From assembly GCA_963715045.1 (NCBI GenBank), contig CAVQRC010000001.1:124001-188000 (forward strand): 64,000 nucleotides of DNA, read 5' to 3'. The notes under the pieces were generated by a model. The model saw nothing but the letters and a program-made list of their open reading frames with translations, made no database searches and was not told the DNA's origin. Shown here in pieces: positions 28,549-37,800 of this stretch. Position 1 is the first letter of the stretch, and each line of letters opens with the position of its first letter. Both the position numbers and the translations under genes were made by a program. Origin of the DNA: CAVQRC01 sp963715045. GTDB lineage: Bacteria > Planctomycetota > Planctomycetia > Pirellulales > Lacipirellulaceae.

Positions 28549-29523
28549 TTATTTCGCTCCCTTGTAGAGCTTGCGGCCCAGGTTCGCGTGATATTGCGTC
28601 CAGTTGCTGTCGACGTTGGGGTCTTCGGCGATGAGGGCCGTGAAGCTGTGGAGCTTGGCATCCAGATTGTCGAGATGGTGCAGGGCGACGGCTTCGAGCG
28701 TCATCGGAAGTTTGGCGCTGCCGTATTCGTACTGGCCGTGGTGGCTGATGATCATGTGCTTGATTTCGGTCTCCAAAGCCGCCGGGAATGGTTCGCCGCT
28801 GAGGCGTTCGGCTTCGCGGATCTTGGCATCGAGCAGTGAAATCATCATGACCATGTGACCCAGCAACTGCCCCGGATCGCTGTAGGCGATGTCGCGTTCG
28901 TAAGTCAGTTCGTCGACTTTGCCGGCGTCGTGAAGAAATGCGCCGATCAGCAGTCGATCTTCGTCGAGCCGCGGGTATCGGGGTGCGGTCAACAGCACCA
29001 GTTCGAGCAGATTCAACGTATGTTCGAGCAGTCCGCCCTGGTAGGCATGGTGATTCTTCATCGCCGCCGGAGCCGTCGTGAACTTCTTCATGAACGCTTC
29101 GTCCATCAGGAAGCACTCGGCCAGATTGCGGAGCGACTGGTTCTTGATGTTGCGAAGGATTTCGCCGAGTCGCGTCGACATCTTGTCGATCTCGACCGAC
29201 TGCAGCGTGAGGAAGTCGGCTTCATCGACTTCGTCCGGGCGGGCCCGGCGGATGCTGCTGGCGATCAGTTGCATGTTCCCCTGGAACAACTGCGTGGCCC
29301 CCTCGACACGTACGTAATCGCCATTCTCGAAACATCGGTAGTCGCTCTCGTTGGCGTTCCACAGGCGGGCTCCGATCGATCCGCTGCGATCGCTCAGTTC
29401 CACCTGCAAGTAGAGATTGCCATTGCGATTGGGCCGCAGCTGCTTGTCCGAGGCCAGGAACACTTCGGCGACTTGTTCTTGCTGGGCGATTTGATTGACG
29501 AAGCGTCGTGTCATGGTCGACAT
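28549..29523 (-). CDS. YhaM-family 3'-5' exoribonuclease (OB-fold + HD domain)
   Basis: A 324-aa nuclease-like protein. An N-terminal OB/tRNA-anti domain lies at residues ~18-92 (LYLQVELSDRSGSIGARLW). The HD domain spans ~155-300 with HHAYQGGLLEHTL, the metal-binding HD pair at 198-199 (GAFLHDAGK) and HMIISHHGQYEYGS. YhaM of Bacillus has the same order and acts on RNA and ssDNA 3' ends. The stop is 3 bp before the rnr start, so the two exonucleases are co-translated. The start may be M1 or M4 (MTRRFVNQ). Confidence 0.85.
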   Translation of the reverse strand: MSTMTRRFVNQIAQQEQVAEVFLASDKQLRPNRNGNLYLQVELSDRSGSIGARLWNANESDYRCFENGDYVRVEGATQLFQGNMQLIASSIRRARPDEVDEADFLTLQSVEIDKMSTRLGEILRNIKNQSLRNLAECFLMDEAFMKKFTTAPAAMKNHHAYQGGLLEHTLNLLELVLLTAPRYPRLDEDRLLIGAFLHDAGKVDELTYERDIAYSDPGQLLGHMVMMISLLDAKIREAERLSGEPFPAALETEIKHMIISHHGQYEYGSAKLPMTLEAVALHHLDNLDAKLHSFTALIAEDPNVDSNWTQYHANLGRKLYKGAK

Positions 29524-29786
29524 GGGATGGCTGCGGCACGCGGGACGATCGGAAGACGGCGAGGGTGGCTGCGCCAGGCCGGTTACTTACGAAGAGGATT
29601 CGGTGGCTGATGGCCCCGTATCCGGAAAAACTGGCGGCCGGGAGCGAGCGCGAGGATTGTACGCCATCACCGAGACCCCAACAACCGCGGCCCCAGTCGC
29701 AGCGTTCGCGGTGGACACTCTTCAAAACGGCCCGCTACAATGCCGCCTCGCCGCACGTCTTCCCTCGTTTGGACTCGCCGAGTGTG

Positions 29787-31309
29787 ATGGCCAAGCCTCC
29801 CAAGAACGCGATTTCTCCCACTCGCCAGGAGAACTATCCCGAGTGGTATCAGCAAGTGGTGCGGGCGGCCGATCTGGCCGAACCGTCCGACGTCCGCGGT
29901 TGCATGGTGATCATGCCCTGGGGCTATGCGATCTGGGAGAACATGCAGCGGGTCCTCGACCAGATGTTCAAGGACACGGGGCACGAAAACGCCTACTTTC
30001 CGCTGTTCATTCCGATGAGCTTCCTCGAGAAGGAGGCCCAGCACGTCGAGGGGTTCGCAAAGGAATGTGCGGTGGTCACCCATCATCGCCTCGAACCCGA
30101 TCCGGCCGGCGGGCTGCGGCCGGCCGAGTCGGCCAGGCTGGAAGAGCCGCTGATCGTGCGGCCGACCAGCGAGATGATCATCGGCTCGACGTTCTCCCGT
30201 TGGGTGCAGTCGTACCGCGATCTCCCGATCCTGCTCAATCAATGGGCCAACGTGGTGCGGTGGGAACTCCGCACGCGATTGTTTCTGCGAACCACCGAGT
30301 TTCTCTGGCAGGAAGGGCACACGGTACACGCCACGGAGCAGGAAGCCCGCGAAGAGACCCTGAGGATGCTGCACGTCTATGCCGATTTCGCGGAAGGGAC
30401 GATGGCGATGCCAGTGATCCGCGGGGAGAAGACGGCCGGCGAGCGGTTTCCGGGTGCCGTCCAGACGTATTCCATCGAGGCGCTGATGCAGGATCGCAAA
30501 GCGTTGCAGGCGGGGACGTCGCACTTTCTCGGTCAGAATTTTGCCCGCGCCAGCAGATCAAGTTCCAGGACGAGAACGGACAGGAAGTCTTTGCCTGGAC
30601 CACGAGTTGGGGCGTTTCGACACGGCTGGTCGGCGGGTTGATCATGTCGCACTCGGACGACGACGGGCTGGTGTTGCCTCCCAAGCTCGCGCCGGCCCAT
30701 GTGGTGGTGCTGCCGATGTACCGCAACGAAGAGGAACGGGGCCAGGTGCTTCCCTATTGCGAATCGCTCCAGGCGGAGTTGAAAGCACAGACCTACAACG
30801 GAGAAGCGGTCCGCGTGCGGATCGACGATCGCGATCTCCGCGGCGGCGAAAAGAAGTGGCAATGGATCAAACGGGGAGTTCCGCTGCTGGCCGAGATTGG
30901 TCCTCGCGACGTTGCCGGCGAAGGCGCGTTCGTGGCGCGACGCGACACGGGCCCCAAGGGCCGGCCGTTTCCGAGGGCCGAGTTCGTCGCCACGATCGCC
31001 ACCCAGCTTGCCGAGTTGCAGCAGGTGATTTACGACCGCGCAATCGCGGCGCGACAGGAAGCCACCCGCCAGATCGATCGGTGGGATGAATTCGTGGAGT
31101 TCTTCACCCCCAAGCACCGCGAACTGCCCGAAATCCACGGCGGACTGGCCTACGCGTACTTCGTCGACGGTCCGGAAATGGAAGCCCGCCTCAAGGAATT
31201 GAAGGTCACGGCCCGCTGTGTGCCCCTCGAACGCGATGACGAACCGGGCGTGTGCATCTTTACCGGGCAACCGAGCGATCGCCGGGCAGTATTCGCCAAA
31301 GCCTACTGA
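29787..31309 (+). CDS. proS: Prolyl-tRNA synthetase, archaeal/eukaryote-like type (one frameshift)
   Basis: It charges tRNA-Pro, ~507 aa. Start at the ATG at 29787 (MAKPPKNAISPTRQENYPEWY). Class II motifs are present: motif 2 RWELRTRLFLRTTEFLWQEGH with the type-3 feature of no insertion domain, and motif 3 in the GGLIMSHSDDDGLVLPP stretch. A one-base loss near 30543 separates NFARA from QQIKFQDENGQEVF. The anticodon-binding domain (APAHVVVLPMYR...) and the C-terminal zinc-like domain follow, ending FAKAY. The upstream divergent gene is yhaM-like. Confidence 0.92.
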
Positions 31310-31329
31310 CGACTCACGCGAGACCATCC

Positions 31330-31860
31330 GTGGGCGATATCTCCGATCCCCGGCCGTGCACCTTGTTGCTCGCGGCATTCAGCCGCCAGGTCGCAGCCCT
31401 CGACTGGACCGCCCGCCGAGCGACCGAGGTCTGGGGCCCGATCGTCGACACGAGTGATCGCTTCGCATTCGCCCAAACCGACTACTACGACGCGGCCATG
31501 GGGCCCGATCTGCTCAAGCAGTTCTTCGTCTTCGAGCGCCCGTTCGATCCCGGCGACCTGCCTCGGATCAAACACCAGACCAACGCCTGGGAGCGTGAGT
31601 ATGCGGCCCAGGCGGCGGGCTCGTATCCCCGGCCACTCAATCTCGATCCGGGTTACCTCACGCTCGCCAAACTTGTGCTGGCCTCGACGAAAGACTACGC
31701 CCATCGCATTTATCTGGCCGACGGCATCTACGCAGAAATCACGTTGTCTTATCGGCACAAACAGTGGCAAACCCACCCGTGGACGTTTCCCGACTATCGT
31801 CAGGACCACTACCACGCGTTCTTCGACCAGGTCCGGGCACGGTTAGCCGGCCGGGGCTGA
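31330..31860 (+). CDS. DUF4416 family protein
   Basis: A 176-aa cytoplasmic protein of the DUF4416 family: CTLLLAAFSRQVAALDW near the start, FAQTDYYDAAMGPDLLKQFFVFE, LNLDPGYLTLAKLVLASTKD, and HPWTFPDYRQDHYHAFF at the end. The function is unknown. I choose the GTG at 31330 because the family begins at about this point; farther upstream codons in frame overlap proS. It starts 20 bp after proS. Confidence 0.85.
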   Translation: MGDISDPRPCTLLLAAFSRQVAALDWTARRATEVWGPIVDTSDRFAFAQTDYYDAAMGPDLLKQFFVFERPFDPGDLPRIKHQTNAWEREYAAQAAGSYPRPLNLDPGYLTLAKLVLASTKDYAHRIYLADGIYAEITLSYRHKQWQTHPWTFPDYRQDHYHAFFDQVRARLAGRG

Positions 31861-31988
31861 GAAACGGGTCACCGGGAGCGGTACGGGTCCCTCCCGCAAC
31901 TGGGAATCTTTGCAGGGGTGCGTTAGCATGCATATCGGCAGGCATCTTGAGTTCGGCAGCCAGTAACAGCCACAGGAGTACCACGGCG

Positions 31989-32780
31989 ATGGGTGTGAAT
32001 CCGGTTCTTATCAAGCTCTTTCTGATTGGTAACTCATTAACGTGGGACCTCTACAGCGGTCTGGAACAGCACACCGAGATGGTGGACCGCGGTGCTCACA
32101 TCAAGACGAACAGTACGATCCTCGAAGTCGTTAACAGTCCTCCCGAAATCGCCCGTGGCGAGGACAACTGGCAGGCAGCGGCGGCGAATCCCGAGTGGCA
32201 GTTCTATACGGTTCAACCGTTCTATGGCGAAACGTACACGGAGACATTGGAAGGAATCGGGGTCATCTCCGACGCGCTGCACGACGACGCCCAGCTGTTC
32301 ATCTACGCGGCGATGCCGTTCAAACACCAGTTTCACGATTGGAAAGACGACGCCACGACCGCGGCGGACGATTTGTTTCAGGGCCGCGAAGCGTATCTGG
32401 ATTCACTTGCCGAGACGACTGGCTTGCCGATCATCCCCTGCATGCACGTGGTCTATGTCTGCGTGGAAGACGGTGTGATCTCGCTGGATGTCCTGTACCG
32501 CGATCACATTCACGCGTCGACCGTTTTGGGCCGAAACCTGCTGGGCGACATCGCCGCCGCTTACTTGACGGATACGTATCCCGCCGCGAGCCCGTACGCG
32601 AAGCAGATCTGGGAGGTTCTGTACCCGGGTGATTTCAATCATGACAAGATCGTCAATGGATTGGACTTTTTGTTCTGGCAGGCTGGCTTCGGCATCATCT
32701 ACGACGCAGAGGATTTCTTGATCTGGCAAGTCAATTACCTCACCCCCACAGGACGGGGGCTGTCCGTGAGACGCCAGTAG
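31989..32780 (+). CDS. SGNH-like protein with a shortened dockerin-like tail
   Basis: A 263-aa protein beginning MGVNPVLIKLFLIGNSLTWDL, where IGNSLTWD resembles block I of SGNH hydrolases. The Asp/His pair of the family may be in YRDHIHAS (VLYRDHIHASTVLG). The end is a dockerin-like repeat (GDFNHDKIVNGLDFLFWQ) whose second half is shortened, then DFLIWQVNYL and a tail with no PEP-CTERM motif. There is no clear signal peptide from this start, which conflicts with a dockerin tail, so a frame error at either end is possible. Esterase or acetylhydrolase activity is inference. Confidence 0.6.
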   Translation: MGVNPVLIKLFLIGNSLTWDLYSGLEQHTEMVDRGAHIKTNSTILEVVNSPPEIARGEDNWQAAAANPEWQFYTVQPFYGETYTETLEGIGVISDALHDDAQLFIYAAMPFKHQFHDWKDDATTAADDLFQGREAYLDSLAETTGLPIIPCMHVVYVCVEDGVISLDVLYRDHIHASTVLGRNLLGDIAAAYLTDTYPAASPYAKQIWEVLYPGDFNHDKIVNGLDFLFWQAGFGIIYDAEDFLIWQVNYLTPTGRGLSVRRQ

Positions 32781-32873
32781 CGTCGCGGGGCTGGTCCATT
32801 TCTTCCCCCGACTGGTTGGGTAGGGCGTGCCCCTGGTCCCCCCCTGGCCCTGGTCCCTGAGCCCCGAGCCACC

Positions 32874-34023
32874 GTGTCCTGGCTGGTCTTACTGGCAGCT
32901 GTTCCGAGTTTCGCGGTCACGCTCGTTTGCGTGCCGCTCGTGAGGAAGCTGTGCGTGGTCACCGGACTTGTCGATCGTCCCGATGCTCGTAAGGGACACT
33001 CCCGGCCGACGCCTCTGGGAGGTGGCATCGCGATCTGGATCGGAACCGTGTTCACGCTCGTCGGTGGCGACGTGTACGTCCGCGTGCTGACGGCCGGCGA
33101 CTCGCCAGCCGCTCAACAGAACCTGGCCGCCGTAGCGGGCGAGTCGCTGGCGGGGTTCGCCGCGCCGCACCTGGCCGGGTGGCAGGCCCAGTCGCCGCAA
33201 CTGTGGCGGCTGCTGGCGGCCGGCACGGTGCTGATGCTGCTGGGCCTGGCCGATGACCGGTGGGGCCTGCCCTGGAAGTTCCGCCTGGTCGGTGCAGTTG
33301 CTGGTCGCCTGCTTCGCCGTCTGGCAGGGCTGGCAATTGACCGTGTTTATCGACTGGAAGCTGGTGACGGGAGTGCTTTCGGTGGTGTGGATCGTGGGGC
33401 TCGTCAATTCGTTCAACATGCTGGACAACATGGACGGGCTCAGTGGCGGCGTGGCGATGATCGGCGGCGCGATCCTGGCGGTTACGTTGTTGCTTGCGCC
33501 CGACCCGCAAACGCAGCAACCGCAATTGTTCGTGGCCGGTCTGCTGGCGGTGCTGACGGGCAGCCTGGCCGGCTTTCTGGTATACAACGCGCCGCCGGCC
33601 TCGATCTTCATGGGCGACGCGGGCAGTTACTGGATCGGGTTCTTACTGGGTACGACGACGATGATGGCCACGTTTGCCGGCGAGAACCTGCCACGTCATG
33701 CGGTCCTTGCGCCGCTGGCGGTGATGGCGGTGCCAATCTACGACACGTTGACGGTGCTCGTCATTCGCTGGCGGTCCGGGCGGAGTTTGTTCCAGCCCGA
33801 CAACAGCCACTTTTCTCATCGCCTGGTGGCGATCGGTTTTTCGCGGCGGTGGGCGGTGATGACGATCTACTTGATCTCGGGGACCTGCGGCCTGGGAGCG
33901 CTGCTCTTGCACCAGGTCGACGGGCTGGGGGCTACCGTCGTGTTGGCGATGGTCGCCTGCAACCTGCTGTTGATCGCGATCATCGAAGCCGTTGCCGCCA
34001 CTCGGGGCGGGGGGGCAACCTGA
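32874..34023 (+). CDS. Undecaprenyl-phosphate GlcNAc-1-phosphate transferase family (MraY/WecA) (one frameshift)
   Basis: A multi-pass membrane enzyme, ~383 aa, that links a sugar-1-phosphate to the lipid carrier to start an envelope glycan. The GTG at 32874 begins (M)SWLVLLAAVPSF. Family motifs are RPDARKGHSRPTPLGGG, LGLADDRWGLPWKFR, NMLDNMDGLSGG, NAPPASIFMGDAGSYWIGF and the HxxR-type loop SHFSHRLVAIGF. The frame changes by one base near 33288, after KFRL. The next gene, an O-antigen-ligase-like protein, starts 3 bp after the stop, making a glycan-building pair. Confidence 0.88.
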
Positions 34024-34026
34024 TCC

Positions 34027-36372
34027 ATGCCACGTCGCTCGAGGCGCCGCCCCGGGGGGACGATCGCTGCCCCGTCGGCGAACCAGCCGGCACTGCCCGC
34101 CGAACGGGCCCGACGGTGCCTGCTGGGCGGGGTGATCGCGGTGCTGGTCGCCCGCGCGTACGTTCCGGGCACCGGTGTCGCGTCCGAAGGGCACGGCGCC
34201 TCATTCGCCGTGCTGTGGCCGCTTTTGCTCTGCGGTTGGGCCATCTACCTGCTGCTGCCCAATGCCCGCCGGCTTCTGCCCCAGGCCGCCGACTGGGCCG
34301 GACTCCTGTTGGTGGCGGCCTGCCTGATCAGCGGTGGCCTGGCCTGTACGGTGGCCAGTCCCCGGCCGGCCCTCAACATGGTTGGCCAAGTGATCGCCAT
34401 GGCGATCGGCTACTGGCTGGTACGACAACTGGTGCGATCGCGACAAGAGATGCGGGCGACCGTGGCCATCCTGCTCGCCGTCGGGTTCGCCATGGCCGTG
34501 GTAGGACTCTACCAATACGCCGTCGATCTCCCCGAGCAGCAGCGACAGTATGAAACGGTGAAAGACGACCCGCAGCAACTGTTCGCGTGGTCAGGACAGT
34601 GGCTGGCCGACGATCCCGCCGGCCGTAAACGTTTTGAAGATCGCCTCTACACGCGTGAGCCGTACGGTACGCTGGCCCTGTCGAATTCGCTGGCCGGTTT
34701 CCTGGTGCCATGGCTCGTGATGATCCCGGGGATGTTGTGCGCGACCTGGACGACTTCGTCCGGACGAACATGGCGGGCTCGCGGCGGTTGGATCGCGATG
34801 TGGATCGCCATGGCTGGCTGCCTGGCGTTGACCGGAAGTCGCAGTGGTTTCGTCGCGGTCATCGCCGGATGGTTTGTCCTGGCCGCGGGCATGTTGCTGT
34901 CGCCCTCGGTCGCAGGGCGCAAGGTCCGGGCGGCCGTGGCAATCGGTGGCCTTTCACTTGTTGGACTGATCGCCGTCGCGGCGGCGATGCGGGACAGCCA
35001 GTTCGTCGACCTGGCCAGCAGGTCGCTCGGTTATCGCTGGGAATACTGGCAATCGACCTGGCAAATGATCGGCGACTATCCGCTCTTGGGCTGCGGGCCC
35101 GGTCAGTTTCAGGATACGTATCCGGCTTACAAGCTTCCTGCCGCAAGCGAAGAAGTGGCCGATCCCCACAACTTTCTGCTCGAAGTCTGGGCAACCGCGG
35201 GTCCATTCGCAGTGGTTGGCCTGGTTGGCCTGTTCGCTCTTGCTCTCTGGGGTTCCTGGCGGGGGTCTGTCGACGGCGTTGAGGAATCCCTTCAGAAGCC
35301 TGCGGAGGGCGCGCCGGCTGGGGCTATCGCCGCGGTGTACCTCGGCGCCGGTGCCGGGCTGCTGCTGGGCCCGGCGACGGCGCTCATCGCCCATCTTCCG
35401 TTGTCGATGCCGCACGCCGTGATGCTGGCCACCGGCGTTTCGATGGCGGTCGCAGTCTTGCATCCATGGGTCGTGTCCGGCCGACTTCCCCGGGGAATTC
35501 TCGCCGCGGCGGTCATCGCGATGTTGGTGCACCTGACCGCGTCGGGGGGAATCACCGATCCGACGATGGCGGGCGTGCTGTGGACTCTCCTGGCGATTCT
35601 GGTCACGTCGCGTGAGGGTGTTGCGGGCACAACAGTATTCGGACGGGCGGTTCGCCGTGGCATCGCCATGGCCTGGCTGGTGACGTCGGGCGTGATCGTG
35701 GCAGGTGCCTGGGCGACCGTGTACCGACCCGTCATTGCCGCCCGCGGATACCTGGCGACGGCAGCATCGCCTGCCGTGCTCAGTCGACCACCCGCATATG
35801 TTGCCGCCTTGCGACAGGCAGTCGCCGCCGATCCCTGGTCCGCCCGTGTCGCCCGCCTGCTGGCACGGGCGCAGCTCGAGGATGCCCTCGCGGCCCGGGA
35901 TCGAACCGACGCGACGATCGATCGCTGGATCGCGCTCAACGACCGCACGCTCGATCTCGCTCCCCGCTCCGCTCAACTGTACAGCGAGAGTTCCCAGGGC
36001 TATCGCGACCTGCACGAGCGATTCGCACCGCTGGCCACCGCAGACGGCTCTGGGGAAGAAGACTCGGTCGGGCTGCTGAAACGGGCCGTGCTCGACGCCC
36101 GCCGCGCTGTCGAGCGTTATCCAACCCGTGCCAGCTACCGACTCCAGTTGGCGGAACTGCTGGCAACCCAGGGCGGAGTCGCAGCCGCCGCCCAGCAGTA
36201 CGCAGCCGCCCTCGCCATGGACGACGCGAAACGCCAGGCAGGCCACCTCGACAAGCTGCTCCCCACCGAGAGTCGTGAACGGGTCGAACAGCGGCTCCGC
36301 GAGTTGGCCGCAGATACCAGCGCGTCACCTGCCAGCCCGTCACCTGGGGTCACTCCCCGCGACGCGAATTGA
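34027..36372 (+). CDS. O-antigen ligase-like membrane protein with TPR-like C-terminus
   Basis: A 781-aa polytopic protein of the Wzy/WaaL-type family. About a dozen hydrophobic segments fill residues ~30-580, with the large external loop around EYWQSTWQMIGDYPLLGCGPG and DPHNFLLEVWAT, the hallmark WaaL/Wzy loop (the DPHN...L...E pattern). Residues ~590-760 are helical and TPR-like (ARLLARAQLEDALAARDRTD; YRLQLAELLATQGG), ending in Ser/Pro-rich residues. It would polymerise or ligate lipid-linked glycans made by the preceding enzyme. Confidence 0.83.
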   Translation: MPRRSRRRPGGTIAAPSANQPALPAERARRCLLGGVIAVLVARAYVPGTGVASEGHGASFAVLWPLLLCGWAIYLLLPNARRLLPQAADWAGLLLVAACLISGGLACTVASPRPALNMVGQVIAMAIGYWLVRQLVRSRQEMRATVAILLAVGFAMAVVGLYQYAVDLPEQQRQYETVKDDPQQLFAWSGQWLADDPAGRKRFEDRLYTREPYGTLALSNSLAGFLVPWLVMIPGMLCATWTTSSGRTWRARGGWIAMWIAMAGCLALTGSRSGFVAVIAGWFVLAAGMLLSPSVAGRKVRAAVAIGGLSLVGLIAVAAAMRDSQFVDLASRSLGYRWEYWQSTWQMIGDYPLLGCGPGQFQDTYPAYKLPAASEEVADPHNFLLEVWATAGPFAVVGLVGLFALALWGSWRGSVDGVEESLQKPAEGAPAGAIAAVYLGAGAGLLLGPATALIAHLPLSMPHAVMLATGVSMAVAVLHPWVVSGRLPRGILAAAVIAMLVHLTASGGITDPTMAGVLWTLLAILVTSREGVAGTTVFGRAVRRGIAMAWLVTSGVIVAGAWATVYRPVIAARGYLATAASPAVLSRPPAYVAALRQAVAADPWSARVARLLARAQLEDALAARDRTDATIDRWIALNDRTLDLAPRSAQLYSESSQGYRDLHERFAPLATADGSGEEDSVGLLKRAVLDARRAVERYPTRASYRLQLAELLATQGGVAAAAQQYAAALAMDDAKRQAGHLDKLLPTESRERVEQRLRELAADTSASPASPSPGVTPRDAN

Positions 36373-36404
36373 CGGTTCCTTTCCACGACGCCTAGAATTT
36401 AGAA

Positions 36405-36480
36405 GACCGGTGCAAAACGTGTTCTTACCACCTAGTCTCCCGACCGTGGGAGGCCTGAAACCGGGTTTTGTAACGCGCTC
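36405..36480. repeat. Possible divergent relative of the dispersed element
   Basis: Inner hairpin CTCCCGACCGTGGGAG at 36437-36452, flanked by GCAAAAC (about 36412) and GGTTTTGT (about 36465). The architecture is the same as in copies A-E, a CAAAAC/GTTTTG outer stem and a TCCC/GGGA inner stem, but the remaining sequence differs. It is 3' of the O-antigen-ligase-like gene. Confidence 0.45.
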
Positions 36481-36512
36481 TAGGCACCCGCCGCCCCCCT
36501 GGATAGTTACGG

Positions 36513-37685
36513 ATGAAAATCAAGACGATCGTCATTTTCTTTGGACTCGTGGGAATCGCCCTCGGTACGTCGACGGCCTTCTACCGCTACGGTGGTGCCC
36601 CGAAGGCGGGACTGGCCAATGGGGGACTGGCCGGTGGCGATGCGGCCCTGCAGGACGCCGCCGCAGGGCAGCCGCGGGCGAAAGTGCAGGTCGACAACGC
36701 CGATTACGACTTCGGATCCATGCCGCGAGGCACTACCGCCGAGCATGAATTCGTGTTCTCCAATCAGGGGGATGCTCCCCTGAAGTTGACCGTCGGTGAT
36801 ACCACCTGCAAGTGCACGGTCGGTGAAGTGGCCGGTGGAGATGTCCCTCCCGGCGGTGAAACCCGCGTGAAACTCGAATGGTCGGCGACTTCGAGCGCCT
36901 ACGAGTTCCGCCAGAGCGCGACGATCCACACCAACGATCCGGCCCGGTCGCGCGTGACGCTCACCATTCACGGAAATCTTGTCGAACCCGCCAACATCAC
37001 GCCCAGTTCGATCGCCTTCGGCGAAGTTCGGCAAGGCAACAGCGGCGTTGCCGAGGTGTTCATACTCAGTAACGATCAGCAGGAGTTCGAAGTCACCGGC
37101 TACAAGTGGCAGAACGCCTCCCACGAGGAATCCCTGACGGTGAACGTCGAGCCGTTGCCGAAGCTCGACCTGCCCACGCCGTCTGCCAAGGCCGGACTGG
37201 CGATGCGCGTCACGCTGGATGATGCCGCGGCCCCCGGACAGATCGAAGGCTCGCTCGAGCTGACCACGTCGCTCGAGGAACTTCCCAGGATCAGCATCCC
37301 GTTGAGCGGTAAAGTCGTCAGCGAGATTTCGATTTCCGGACCCGGCTTTGATGCCGCCAAGGATGTGCTGCGAATGGGCCCCGTCGAGGCCACACGCGGC
37401 AAAGAGCTCAAGCTGATGGTTTTCATTCGGGGCGAAGCCGCCCAGGGGACGAAGCTGCAGGTGGCCCAGACCGAGCCGGAATGGCTGCAGGCCGAGATCG
37501 GCGATCCGCTGCTTCAGACCGAGCGGGTGACGCAACTGCCGCTGACCATCAAAATCCCGCCGGGATCGCCCGAAAGTGCGTATCTGGGGCCAAAATTGGG
37601 GGGATTCGGACGTATTGTTCTAAAGACCGACGATCCACAGGTGCCGACGGTCGAGTTTAAAGTCCTCTTCACCGTAGGCCGATAG
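36513..37685 (+). CDS. DUF1573 domain-containing protein
   Basis: A 390-aa exported protein. An N-terminal hydrophobic anchor (IVIFFGLVGIALGTSTAFY, residues ~5-23) and a Gly/Ala linker precede the DUF1573 domain (YDFGSMPRGTTAEHEFVFSN, TTCKCTVGEV), an immunoglobulin-like ASH/HYDIN-type fold. A second Ig-like unit follows (ITPSSIAFGEVRQGNSG) and probably a third. The CKC cysteines are conserved in the family and may be a metal or disulphide site. The function is unknown; multi-copy presence is typical of planctomycetes. It is followed by the phosphoesterase-cytochrome gene. Confidence 0.85.
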   Translation: MKIKTIVIFFGLVGIALGTSTAFYRYGGAPKAGLANGGLAGGDAALQDAAAGQPRAKVQVDNADYDFGSMPRGTTAEHEFVFSNQGDAPLKLTVGDTTCKCTVGEVAGGDVPPGGETRVKLEWSATSSAYEFRQSATIHTNDPARSRVTLTIHGNLVEPANITPSSIAFGEVRQGNSGVAEVFILSNDQQEFEVTGYKWQNASHEESLTVNVEPLPKLDLPTPSAKAGLAMRVTLDDAAAPGQIEGSLELTTSLEELPRISIPLSGKVVSEISISGPGFDAAKDVLRMGPVEATRGKELKLMVFIRGEAAQGTKLQVAQTEPEWLQAEIGDPLLQTERVTQLPLTIKIPPGSPESAYLGPKLGGFGRIVLKTDDPQVPTVEFKVLFTVGR

Positions 37686-37800
37686 GCGAGACGGGTGGGT
37701 CCCGACCCGACGTGTCGCCGGCCCTGCGGCGAAATCGTCACTCGGCCCTGCGTGGTACCTTGATCCCGCCCTCCTGCAGACACCCCAGATAGGAACCCGG

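Noticed and set aside
28546..29116. N-terminal extension of RNase R in the frame of its catalytic part
   Set aside because: It overlaps the YhaM-like gene on the same strand and is Arg/Gln/Ser-rich without motifs. The true N-terminus is in another frame, starting at 28545.
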